Source: Hyphomonadaceae bacterium UBA1933
GTDB lineage: Bacteria > Pseudomonadota > Alphaproteobacteria > Caulobacterales > Aquidulcibacteraceae
Assembly (NCBI GenBank): GCA_002337085.1
Contig: DDFH01000004.1
Span: 96,912 to 160,911 of the forward strand
Direction of reading: 5' to 3'
Length of the DNA stretch: 64,000 bases
In this document: positions 32,878 through 41,486 of the stretch, one piece after another
Layout of the letters: the number at the start of each line of letters is the position of its first letter
Numbering within the stretch: the stretch's first letter is position 1
Program-made: the position numbers and the translations under genes
Notes under the pieces: generated by a model
Databases searched by the model: none
The model's input: only the letters and a program-made list of their open reading frames with translations
Told to the model about the DNA's origin: nothing

Positions 32878-35304
32878 TTAAGCGTCTATATCCGCTTCCA
32901 ACGCAAATTCTTGAATAAATTCGCGGCGCGGTTCAACCAATTCACCCATAAGGCGGGTAAACATAGAATCGGCAACATCTGGATGCTCGACACGAACTTG
33001 AAGTAATGAGCGCGCATTTTTGTCCAATGTGGTTTCCCACAATTGTTCGGCGTTCATTTCTCCCAAGCCTTTATAGCGTTGGATTGAGATACCTTTACGG
33101 CCTTGGGAACGGATTGCCTCAAGAAGGTCACTTGGTCCATAAATTTCGGCAATAAAATCGCGGCGTTTAAATTCGCCAATATCGTCAAAAGTGCTATCAA
33201 ATGCTTTTGCACGTTCAGAAAGACGTTTGGCGTCAATCGATGCCAAAAGCGCATTATCAAGCAAGATAGCCTCGGTAACGCCACGAACTTCACGAAGGAA
33301 TTTAAGCCCGCCTTCAGTAATTTCGGCATGCCAATTATCTTCCCATTCATGGGCAAGGTTATTAAGGCGTTTTGCGGCTTTATCGGCAATTTCTTGTGTA
33401 AGGTCGATATTCAATGCCCCCGCAAGTGCCGCCTGCTCAATGGCGAATGCCGGAATACGTGCGGTTAAGCGTGCAAGGTTCGCCTCAAAATGTTCGGCAT
33501 CTTTAACCACGCCAAGCAAATCAGCACCAAGGCGAACTTCGCCATGACCAGTTTTGAATGAAGCTTCGTTCGTTCCCTCACTAATGAGGTATTCTTCAAG
33601 TGCAGACTGGTCTTTCAAATAGGTTTCAGAACGCCCCTTTGCCGCCTTATAAAGTGGTGGCTGGGCAATATAAATATGACCATTATCAATCAATTCGTGC
33701 ATATGCCTAAAGAAGAAGGTCAGCAAAAGGGTACGGATGTGCGCACCGTCAACGTCCGCATCAGTCATGATGATGATTTTATGGTAACGAAGTTTTTCGA
33801 TATTAAAGCCACCATTTTCCGGCGTATCACGACCGATACCGGTTCCAAGTGCAGTGATTAATGTACCAACTTCTTGGGAAGAAAGCATTTTATCAAAACG
33901 TGCGCGTTCAACGTTCAAGATTTTACCACGAAGTGGTAATACCGCCTGATTTGCACGGTCGCGCCCTTGTTTTGCAGAACCACCCGCAGAATCCCCTTCC
34001 ACGATGAATAATTCAGATTTTGCAGGATCACGTTCTTGGCAATCGGCAAGTTTTCCAGGCAATGACGAAATATCCATGGCATTTTTACGTACCAAAGAGC
34101 GCGCTTTACGTGCCGCCTCACGTGCAGCCGCCGCCTGAATGATTTTGGTCATGATAGAGCGTGCGCCATCTGGATTTTCTTCAAACCAATCGCCAAGCAT
34201 TTGCCCAACCACACCTTCAACCACTGGACGTACTTCGGATGAAACCAATTTGTCCTTGGTTTGTGAAGAGAATTTTGGATCAGGCACTTTAACAGAAAGC
34301 ACGCAGGTTAAACCTTCACGAGCATCATCGCCCACAATGCCAACTTTTTCTTTTTTGGAAATGCCAGATTTTTCAAAATAAGTATTGATTACGCGGGTAA
34401 GTGCGGCGCGGAAGCCCGCCAAATGTGTGCCGCCATCACGTTGTGGAATGTTATTGGTAAAACAGCCAACATTTTCATAATAACCATCATTCCATTGCAA
34501 TGCCACTTCAACGCCAATGCCATCACGTTCGCCGGAAACGTAAATTGGATCACCGCCCAAAATACATTGTTTATCGCGGTCGATATAACGAACAAATTCT
34601 TTAAGACCGCCTTCATAGAAGAATAATTGCTCAAACGGTTCTGGGCCACGCAAATCGTGGAAAATAACTTTTACACCTGAATTAAGGAATGCGAGTTCGC
34701 GCAGACGTGCAAGCAAAGTATCGCGTGAGAATTCGGTTTTTGTGAAAATTGTTGGGCTTGGTAAAAAGCGAACACGAGTTCCACGTTTTCCAGGCGCGTC
34801 ACCAACCACGATTAAAGGGGCGGCGGTTTCGGATTCTTCAAAACGTATATAATGCTCTTTATTGTCGCGCCAAATGGTTAAATCAAGCCATGTCGAAAGC
34901 GCATTAACAACCGAAATACCCACACCGTGCAAACCACCAGAAACCTTGTATGAGTTTTGGTCAAACTTACCACCGGCGTGAAGTTGTGTCATGATAACCT
35001 CAGCGGCGGATACACCCTCTTCTTTATGGATGTCAGTTGGAATACCACGACCATCATCTTCAACCTGCGCAGAGCCATCGGCAAACAATGTCACAATACA
35101 ATGGGTTGCATGCCCCGCAAGGGTTTCGTCAATTGCGTTATCCACCGCTTCATAAAGCATATGATGAAGACCCGAACCGTCATCAGTGTCACCAATATAC
35201 ATACCAGGGCGTTTTCTTACCGCATCAAGACCTTTTAATACCTTGATTGAATCCGCACCATATTCGTTTGTGACTTCAGTTGTTTCAGTCTGATTTTCAC
35301 TCAT
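32878..35304 (-). CDS. gyrB: DNA gyrase subunit B
   Basis: An 808-residue ATPase subunit of gyrase that powers negative supercoiling. The GHKL ATP-binding motifs include EAVDNAIDET, EDDGRGIPTDIHKEEG and GGLHGVGISVVNA. The transducer domain follows, then the TOPRIM motifs VEGDSAGGSAKQGRDR and MTDADVDGAHIRTLLLT. The C-terminal QRYKGLGEMNAEQLWETT is diagnostic of type II topoisomerases, and VRVEHPDVADSMFTRLMG favours GyrB over ParE. It is third in a dnaN-recF-gyrB block. Confidence 0.97.
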   Translation of the reverse strand: MSENQTETTEVTNEYGADSIKVLKGLDAVRKRPGMYIGDTDDGSGLHHMLYEAVDNAIDETLAGHATHCIVTLFADGSAQVEDDGRGIPTDIHKEEGVSAAEVIMTQLHAGGKFDQNSYKVSGGLHGVGISVVNALSTWLDLTIWRDNKEHYIRFEESETAAPLIVVGDAPGKRGTRVRFLPSPTIFTKTEFSRDTLLARLRELAFLNSGVKVIFHDLRGPEPFEQLFFYEGGLKEFVRYIDRDKQCILGGDPIYVSGERDGIGVEVALQWNDGYYENVGCFTNNIPQRDGGTHLAGFRAALTRVINTYFEKSGISKKEKVGIVGDDAREGLTCVLSVKVPDPKFSSQTKDKLVSSEVRPVVEGVVGQMLGDWFEENPDGARSIMTKIIQAAAAREAARKARSLVRKNAMDISSLPGKLADCQERDPAKSELFIVEGDSAGGSAKQGRDRANQAVLPLRGKILNVERARFDKMLSSQEVGTLITALGTGIGRDTPENGGFNIEKLRYHKIIIMTDADVDGAHIRTLLLTFFFRHMHELIDNGHIYIAQPPLYKAAKGRSETYLKDQSALEEYLISEGTNEASFKTGHGEVRLGADLLGVVKDAEHFEANLARLTARIPAFAIEQAALAGALNIDLTQEIADKAAKRLNNLAHEWEDNWHAEITEGGLKFLREVRGVTEAILLDNALLASIDAKRLSERAKAFDSTFDDIGEFKRRDFIAEIYGPSDLLEAIRSQGRKGISIQRYKGLGEMNAEQLWETTLDKNARSLLQVRVEHPDVADSMFTRLMGELVEPRREFIQEFALEADIDA

Positions 35305-35329
35305 TATTTTTCCAATTTTCTTCTTATTT

Positions 35330-36493
35330 TTAAATGTTTATTTGTTCAGCTCTTGATGGTGAAATAGAATAATATTCGCCACTTTTGTCAAATGCTTCAA
35401 AGAGATATTTATCCGTTCCGGTTAGCCAAATTTGCCCATTAAGTGCAAGAGTTTCACGCGCCAAGGCTTCGCGCCGTTTAGAATCAAAATGCGCCTGTGC
35501 TTCATCCAGAAGAAGTATCACGTTAGGGCGCTTAAAACAAGCATTTTCACTATTATTTAGCCCCAAAGACACCAGCCGCGCTTGCGCAAGAATAAGCCCA
35601 ATTATCAGGGCTTTTTGTTCGCCAGTTGAACAATTTTGTGCTTCCATTTGGGTTGGAATATGAATTGCAGAAAATTCAGATTTATGAACCCCAAAAACCG
35701 CCCGCTTTGCACCCGAATCAATTGCACGATTTGCATGTAGTTTTTCGGCAATTGCGCTTTCAATTTTAATGTGACTTTCACCTTGTGAGACATGCTCTTC
35801 AATATCACCGCGCAGGATTAATTGTGATTTCGGAAACTCACCATCCGGGCGGTTTAAAATCTCATTCTGTAATGCCGCAAGGGTTTCAATCCGTGCCGCC
35901 GCAATCGCAATTGCCGCCGATGCCGCCTGCTCTTCAAGGGTTTTTAGCCACACCTTATCACGGATATTTTCATCCAAAAGCTTCTGACGCTCACGCATAA
36001 GTTTTTCATATGCACCAAGTTGCGCCGAAACTTCTGGCATAAAAGAAACAACAATCCGATCCAGAAACTTACGCTTTTCGCTTTGGGTGGCGGCAAAAAG
36101 CCTGTCCATCTGGGGCGTAAGCCATATCATACGCAATATATCAAGCGTCTGCTTGGCAGTAATTTCACGACCATCAAGGCGCGTTATTTTGCGATTGCTT
36201 TCGGTTTCATGACCCACACCAAGGCGATGTTCGTCAGACATGTCACCAAGTAATCCAGAAACTGCAAACGCGCCGCCATCATCCCCCATGCGGGACATTT
36301 CCGATAAATCAGCACCACGCATACCCTTGTTTGGGCCAAGCGTTGAAATCGCCTCTAAAATATTGGTTTTGCCGGTTCCATTCGGACCGATAAGCGCAAT
36401 TGCCTTTGCTTTAGGACTTATTTCAAGGCGGGCGTGGTTGCGGAATTGTGTAAGTATTAGCCGTTTAAGACCATAAAAATCCGCCACACTCAA
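35330..36493 (-). CDS. recF: DNA replication/repair protein RecF
   Basis: A 387-residue ABC/SMC-like ATPase that loads RecA at gaps. LTQFRNHARLEI is followed by Walker A GPNGTGKTNILEA near residue 34. The signature is CSTGEQKALIIGL and Walker B is ILLLDEAQAHFD, both in the C-terminal third. The first usable codon is TTG at 36493, two bases after the dnaN stop; a GTG two codons later is an alternative. GGGTG upstream overlaps the dnaN end. Confidence 0.93.
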   Translation of the reverse strand: MSVADFYGLKRLILTQFRNHARLEISPKAKAIALIGPNGTGKTNILEAISTLGPNKGMRGADLSEMSRMGDDGGAFAVSGLLGDMSDEHRLGVGHETESNRKITRLDGREITAKQTLDILRMIWLTPQMDRLFAATQSEKRKFLDRIVVSFMPEVSAQLGAYEKLMRERQKLLDENIRDKVWLKTLEEQAASAAIAIAAARIETLAALQNEILNRPDGEFPKSQLILRGDIEEHVSQGESHIKIESAIAEKLHANRAIDSGAKRAVFGVHKSEFSAIHIPTQMEAQNCSTGEQKALIIGLILAQARLVSLGLNNSENACFKRPNVILLLDEAQAHFDSKRREALARETLALNGQIWLTGTDKYLFEAFDKSGEYYSISPSRAEQINI

Positions 36494-36495
36494 AA

Positions 36496-37611
36496 CTACA
36501 CCCGCAAAGGCATAAGAACATAAAGCGAGTTTGGATCCGCCGCATCCTTAACCAAAGTTGGCGATGCAGAATCACGGAAATAGAATAGTGCCTGATTGCC
36601 AACCTGCCCCGCAATATCAAGAAGATATTTTGCGTTAAAGCCAATTTCGATTTCTGGTGCATCATATTGCACCTCAACCTCTTCACGTGCTTCACCCGCT
36701 TCTGGGTTAGAGAATGTAAGGGTTAGATTATCATGCGATAATGCAAGTTTGATTGGGCGTAAACGTTCCACCGCCATGGTTGCCACACGGTCAACCGCGC
36801 GCGCAAATTCGGCATTATCAACGGTTAGAACATGTGGATTCTCTTTAGGAATAACCCGCTCATAATCAGGGAAAGTCCCATCAATAACTTTAGAGGTTAA
36901 CGTCGCACGACCAAGTGAGAAACGAATTTTTGATTCCGAAGTCGCAATTTCAACCACTTCTTCTTCGCTTTCAAGAAGGCGACGTAGCTCTAAAATAGTT
37001 TTACGCGGGATAATAATGCCCGCCATTTCATTTGCGCCTTCTGGCATTGGATAATCAGATTGCGCCAAACGATGCCCATCGGTCGCTACCGCGCGTAAAC
37101 AAGGGCCGGAATCACCGTTTGCACCATGGAAATATATGCCATTCAAATAATAACGGGTTTCTTCGGTTGAAATTGCGAACTTTGTTTTATCAATCAAGCG
37201 CGACAATGCGGGCAGTTCGATTTCAAAAGTTTTGTCAAAATCGCCAACCCCCAAAGAAGGGAAATCAGACGCAGGTAAAACAGGAAGATAATATTTTGAA
37301 CGCCCAGAAGTAATCGAAATACGACCACTATCGGCAGCAAGCTCAAGCTTTACCTGTGAACCTTCCGGTAGTTTGCGTACAATGTCATAAAGTGTATGCG
37401 CAGGAACAGTTAAAGAACCCACTTGTTCAACATCGGCATTGGCGCCATCAATAACTTCAATATCAAGATCAGTGGCAGCAAAAGTTGCAACGCCGTCACG
37501 CGCCTCGATTAAAACGTTTGATAAAATCGGAACTGTTGTCCGTCTTTCAACCACATTTGTGACATGACCCAATGCGTTAAGTAATGCACCGCGTTCAATA
37601 GTAAGACGCAT
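36496..37611 (-). CDS. dnaN: DNA polymerase III beta subunit (sliding clamp)
   Basis: A 371-residue processivity clamp made of three related domains. MRLTIERGALLNALGHVTNV opens domain I, and the C-terminal YVLMPLRV is the hallmark end of the clamp. The ATG at 37611 is preceded by GGCGGAG; a longer frame starting upstream would add an unsupported leader. It is co-oriented with recF and gyrB. dnaA, often adjacent, is not here: the upstream gene is an efflux outer-membrane protein. Confidence 0.96.
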   Translation of the reverse strand: MRLTIERGALLNALGHVTNVVERRTTVPILSNVLIEARDGVATFAATDLDIEVIDGANADVEQVGSLTVPAHTLYDIVRKLPEGSQVKLELAADSGRISITSGRSKYYLPVLPASDFPSLGVGDFDKTFEIELPALSRLIDKTKFAISTEETRYYLNGIYFHGANGDSGPCLRAVATDGHRLAQSDYPMPEGANEMAGIIIPRKTILELRRLLESEEEVVEIATSESKIRFSLGRATLTSKVIDGTFPDYERVIPKENPHVLTVDNAEFARAVDRVATMAVERLRPIKLALSHDNLTLTFSNPEAGEAREEVEVQYDAPEIEIGFNAKYLLDIAGQVGNQALFYFRDSASPTLVKDAADPNSLYVLMPLRV

Positions 37612-37737
37612 AAATATCTCCGCCCCGCGCAACCTGCGCGTTATTTAAAATTAATCTTTGATTAATAGACCCAATTTTGCCACAAGTTCAATATTCTTTG
37701 GCTCTAAAGCTGCAAAATATCGGGGAAAAGTATGTTT

Positions 37738-39177
37738 TTATTTCACCACTTCTGGGCTTCCGGCAAAGGTGCGGTAAATACCAATTGCGGTGTCGGAATA
37801 TTTTGCCTGTGACGCAAGCCTTTGCTGACGCGCACTTGAATAATCCCGCTCGGCATCAATGCGTTCTTTCATAGAAATAAGGCCAACCTCATAGGACTTT
37901 TCCGCAGCGTGAAGGCGAACCATTGCCGCCTGTTCATTATCCATACTTGCCTGCAAGCGCACAGAACCTTCGTTATAATTTACTAAAGCCTGTTGCCCTT
38001 CAGCAAGTGCATTAAGAACAGTAAGTTTATAATTTAGCATGGCTTGACGGAATTGCTGACCCGCGACTTTTACCGATGCCCATCTTTGACCAAAATCGAA
38101 CAAAGGAAGGCTTACAGATGGAAAATATGAATTTGTAGTCACATCAACCGGCATGGGATTGCCAACCGCAGATGACGCAATCGAAATAGCGCCGCCAAGA
38201 GTAACACGTGGGTATAAATCAGCCTGATTAATTCCAACATTTGCCGCCTGTAAAATCGCCTGCTGTTCGGCTTGTCGAACATCAAGACGACGACGCACAA
38301 AATCCGCCGGCACACTTACAACATTTGGAACATTTGACTTAAACAAAAAGCCATCACTATCCTTAAGTGCCAAGAAGCTATCAAGCTCACCGGGGTTAAG
38401 GCCACGCAAAATCGCAATACGATCCAAAGCCGTACGAAGACGAATTTTGGCATCAGGAATCTGTGCGGAAATGCCCGCATATTGTGATTGCGTAAGCGCC
38501 AAATCAGTTTTGGAAATAAGTCCAACCCGATAACGCTCAGAAGAAATATCAAGCAAGGTTTTGGCACGTGCCGCATCATCTTCAAGGTAAGACAGCGCAA
38601 TTTGTGAAGCGCGCAAATCAAAATATGCGGCGGCAATATCAGAAACCATTGCAATCTTTGCCGCCTCTAACCCAAGTTCAGCATTAACACGGTTTGCCTT
38701 TGCCCCTGCCATAGAGCTTTTCAAACGACCAAATAATGGCAACTCCCATGACGCACCAAGGCTTGCGGTATTAATTGCGGTATTGGTTTTATCTGCACTA
38801 CCTTTTACGTCTTTTGAACCAGTCACCTTATCAGAAAGGGTAATTTGTGGCGCATATCCGGCAACAGTTGCAACCCCTTGTGAACGTGCCTGTTTAAGGC
38901 GTGATTCAGCGATTTGGATTGAAATGCTTTCGCCGCGCGCATCTTGCACAAGTTTATCAAGTGTTGCATCAGAAAATTTTTGCCACCATTCAATTGTTGA
39001 ATCAGCAGGTACAGACAAGTCTTCACGGAATTCAGCAATATGAACGCCTTTATCCTTTATTCCCTTACTAACAACCTTATTTGCTTTTATCGTGTCGGTC
39101 GTGCATGCCCCAAGAGATAAAATGCCCATTAATGATGCGGTTAACGCAAACTTATGCCTAAAAGACGAAAACATCAT
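37738..39177 (-). CDS. RND efflux outer-membrane lipoprotein (NodT/OprM family)
   Basis: A 479-residue TolC-like channel. A lipoprotein signal ends at LSLGAC, with the lipidated Cys near residue 25. Two OEP repeats follow, with the typical DSTIEWWQKFSDATLDKLVQ and RPYGLISK-like turn YRVGLISKTDLALTQSQYAG, echoed near the end by YEVGLISMKERIDAERDY. It should pair with the adaptor and pump at 40093-44753. It is divergent from the tetR gene, so both promoters share the 224-bp gap. ATG 39177 and 39174 are equally possible. Confidence 0.9.
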   Translation of the reverse strand: MMFSSFRHKFALTASLMGILSLGACTTDTIKANKVVSKGIKDKGVHIAEFREDLSVPADSTIEWWQKFSDATLDKLVQDARGESISIQIAESRLKQARSQGVATVAGYAPQITLSDKVTGSKDVKGSADKTNTAINTASLGASWELPLFGRLKSSMAGAKANRVNAELGLEAAKIAMVSDIAAAYFDLRASQIALSYLEDDAARAKTLLDISSERYRVGLISKTDLALTQSQYAGISAQIPDAKIRLRTALDRIAILRGLNPGELDSFLALKDSDGFLFKSNVPNVVSVPADFVRRRLDVRQAEQQAILQAANVGINQADLYPRVTLGGAISIASSAVGNPMPVDVTTNSYFPSVSLPLFDFGQRWASVKVAGQQFRQAMLNYKLTVLNALAEGQQALVNYNEGSVRLQASMDNEQAAMVRLHAAEKSYEVGLISMKERIDAERDYSSARQQRLASQAKYSDTAIGIYRTFAGSPEVVK

Positions 39178-39325
39178 ATACACCGTAAATAATAAGCCCT
39201 ATGATACGACTTGTGATTTGTTTTTAAATTACCCAAATAGTTGCAAAAACTTAATGTGATTTTATCAGTTAGTGGTGTTAATTACCACAAAAGTGACAAA
39301 ATTCAGACATTTTGTTTTTTTCCTC

Positions 39326-39354
39326 TTGACCAATCCTTCCAATATTAATATTCC
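39326..39354 (+). promoter_or_regulatory. Predicted promoter of the tetR-RND operon
   Basis: TTGACC (39326-39331) and TATTCC (39349-39354) are separated by 17 bases. Transcription would start near 39361, about 10 bases before a perfect palindrome. Confidence 0.5.
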
Positions 39355-39371
39355 GTCTATTAATAAGAGAA

Positions 39372-39381
39372 CGAACGTTCG
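39372..39381. promoter_or_regulatory. CGAACGTTCG palindrome, probable TetR operator
   Basis: A perfect 10-bp palindrome lies just downstream of the predicted start point and 20 bases before the regulator start codon. That is where an autorepressor would bind. It lies in the divergent region and could also affect the outer-membrane gene. Confidence 0.55.
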
Positions 39382-39401
39382 CTTTTTTAATAGAGGTGAT
39401 T

Positions 39402-40100
39402 TTGCGCACAGTCAACCCACAAAGAGTAGAAAACAGAAGACGGCAAATTCTTGATGCCGCCCGCTATTGTTTTGAGCAAAAAGGTTTTCACGCAACCTCT
39501 ATGGCAGAGATATGCGCACGCGCAGAAATGTCGCCTGGCGCATTATACCGTTATTTTTCTTCAAAAGAAGAAATCATCGTTGCCATGAGCGAGGAAACCA
39601 ATTTCCAAGCCATCGATTCATTACGCACAAAAACCGAAGAAGTTAAAAACGGTAATAACTTCCTTGAAGCAATCCATGCATTGTTGGCAGAAATTGCCGA
39701 AACTAACTTTTCAAAAGAGCAAGGCGCACTTTGCGCAGAATCAATTTCCGAGGCTATGCGTAATACCCAATTCGCCAATGCTGCTTCGGTTGCTTATCTT
39801 GAATATCAGGAATTATTTTCGCAATTACTTGAGCTTGGCAAAGAGCAAGGCGCACTCGACAAAGAACAAGACACCATTGAACTTGCCGCAGTTTTAATGG
39901 CAATAGTTGACGGTATGGTTCTACGTATGGCTTTTGACAGTGAGTTTAAATCAGAAACGGCGGTTAAATGGATTGGCAATTTATTCTGCCGCTATTTGAC
40001 CACTGTTGGTAAGGAATATGTCTCAAATAATTTTGGGAACCCAATTTGTGTTGTAGATTTTAAAAATACCCGTTTTCCGGGGGGGCAGTTTGATGAGTAA
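39402..40100 (+). CDS. TetR/AcrR-family regulator of the RND pump
   Basis: A 232-residue repressor-type protein. The N-terminal helix-turn-helix reads RRQILDAARYCFEQKGFHAT...MAEICARAEMSPGALYRYF, with the recognition helix SPGALYRYFSSKEEI. The ligand-binding half is helical and variable. I favour TTG 39402, since AGAGG (39392-39396) sits 5 bases upstream; GTG 39396 would overlap its own ribosome-binding site. It overlaps the adaptor gene by 8 bases, so regulator, adaptor and pump are one operon. Confidence 0.88.
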   Translation: MRTVNPQRVENRRRQILDAARYCFEQKGFHATSMAEICARAEMSPGALYRYFSSKEEIIVAMSEETNFQAIDSLRTKTEEVKNGNNFLEAIHALLAEIAETNFSKEQGALCAESISEAMRNTQFANAASVAYLEYQELFSQLLELGKEQGALDKEQDTIELAAVLMAIVDGMVLRMAFDSEFKSETAVKWIGNLFCRYLTTVGKEYVSNNFGNPICVVDFKNTRFPGGQFDE

Positions 40101-41472
40101 GAAATATTTAAAAGTCGCCGCATCAGTTATGGTTGCACTAAGCATGGCCATTAGCCTGTCAAGCGTAGCGTCATGTTCAAAAAGTAAAAAGAATGAGCCT
40201 GAAAAAAAAGGGCCTGGGCGCGCAAACCAATCTGTTAACATCACTCCAGTTACACAAATCGACCTTAGTCCAAAAGTGGTTATTGCGGGGCAAGTACAAG
40301 CACAAAATGAAGCACGTATTTACCCAACCTCATCAGGTGCAAGGGTAATTCAATTGCTTGCTGATGCCGGGCAATATGTTGCCGCAGGTCAGCCTTTGGC
40401 ACGCCTTGATAGCCGCCAAGTTGCCGCCGATTCCGAATTATTGGCTGCACAGGTTCGCCGCGCCAAAACCGCGCTTGCCGAATCCGAAGTTTCACTTGCA
40501 AACGCCAATGAAACTATGAACCGCACCATTAACGGGCCCAAAGAAACCAATTTGTCTTTTGAACAAGCACAAATCGCATTCAATGAAGCAAAGTCACAAT
40601 ATGACCGCGCACTTGCTGTTCAAAAAGTTGGTTCTTTATCACAAGAAGAGATTGATCGCCGCAAAGCTGTCTATGAACAAGCCAAAACCCGTCTTGATAA
40701 CCAACGTGGTGACGTAACCGCGATTTTAGAAGCGCGTCGTCAAACTGTTAAACAAGCACAGGCTCGTGTAAGCTCTGCCAAATCGGATCTTGAAGTTGCC
40801 GTTGCACAAAAAGCAAAATCAGATTCAATGCAAAATAATGGTATTATCTCATCACCAGTTGCGGGTCTAGTAACCGCGCGTAACGTTCAGGTTGGTGACA
40901 TCGCCGGAAGTTCTGCCAACCCAATGTTTACTGTGGTTGCAAATGGTTCATTAGAAGTTTGGGCCGAAATCGCAGAAAGCGAAATTGGTGGTCTTGCTGC
41001 GGGAATGGCGGCACAATTTAAGGCGCCTGATGGCTCTGCTATTTTTGGCACACTACGCCAATTGCCGGCGCAAATTGACCCAACTAAACGCACTGGGATT
41101 GCAAAATTCACTCTTGAAACATCGCCAAGCGTTCGCGCCGGAATGTTTTTAACTGGTGAAGCCAGCGCACAAAACAAAATGGTAAATGCAATTCCGTCTT
41201 CGGCAATTCTTTACGACAGCGAAGGTTCATCTGTATTTGTTATGCGCCCCGATGGCAGCGTAACCAAACAAAAAGTTGTTCTTGGTGCACGCCAAGGCGA
41301 TTTGGTTGAATTAATAACCGGCCCACCAACTGGAAGCTGGGTTGTAACTTCGGGTGCATCTTTCCTTGCGGAAAATGAAAAAATCAACCCAATCAAAACC
41401 GACATCAAGGGCAACAAAATTGCCCAGCCTACCGCAACAAAACCACAACAAAAACCGCAGCCTGCCCATTAA
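40093..41472 (+). CDS. RND efflux periplasmic adaptor (membrane fusion protein)
   Basis: A 459-residue adaptor joining the inner-membrane pump to the outer-membrane channel. A lipoprotein-type signal ends SSVASC (Cys near 28). The lipoyl half-motifs flank an unusually long alpha-hairpin (about residues 100-245, rich in Ala/Gln/Glu coiled coil), then NGIISSPVAGLVTARNVQVG and beta-barrel and membrane-proximal domains. The tail is Lys/Gln/Pro-rich. The ATG at 40093 has a GGGGGG stretch upstream inside tetR. Confidence 0.9.
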   Translation: MSKKYLKVAASVMVALSMAISLSSVASCSKSKKNEPEKKGPGRANQSVNITPVTQIDLSPKVVIAGQVQAQNEARIYPTSSGARVIQLLADAGQYVAAGQPLARLDSRQVAADSELLAAQVRRAKTALAESEVSLANANETMNRTINGPKETNLSFEQAQIAFNEAKSQYDRALAVQKVGSLSQEEIDRRKAVYEQAKTRLDNQRGDVTAILEARRQTVKQAQARVSSAKSDLEVAVAQKAKSDSMQNNGIISSPVAGLVTARNVQVGDIAGSSANPMFTVVANGSLEVWAEIAESEIGGLAAGMAAQFKAPDGSAIFGTLRQLPAQIDPTKRTGIAKFTLETSPSVRAGMFLTGEASAQNKMVNAIPSSAILYDSEGSSVFVMRPDGSVTKQKVVLGARQGDLVELITGPPTGSWVVTSGASFLAENEKINPIKTDIKGNKIAQPTATKPQQKPQPAH

Positions 41473-41486
41473 TAAGGAATTGAAAG

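Noticed and set aside
35330..37737. Chromosomal origin next to dnaN-recF-gyrB
   Set aside because: No dnaA gene and no cluster of DnaA boxes near dnaN; the block alone does not locate an origin.
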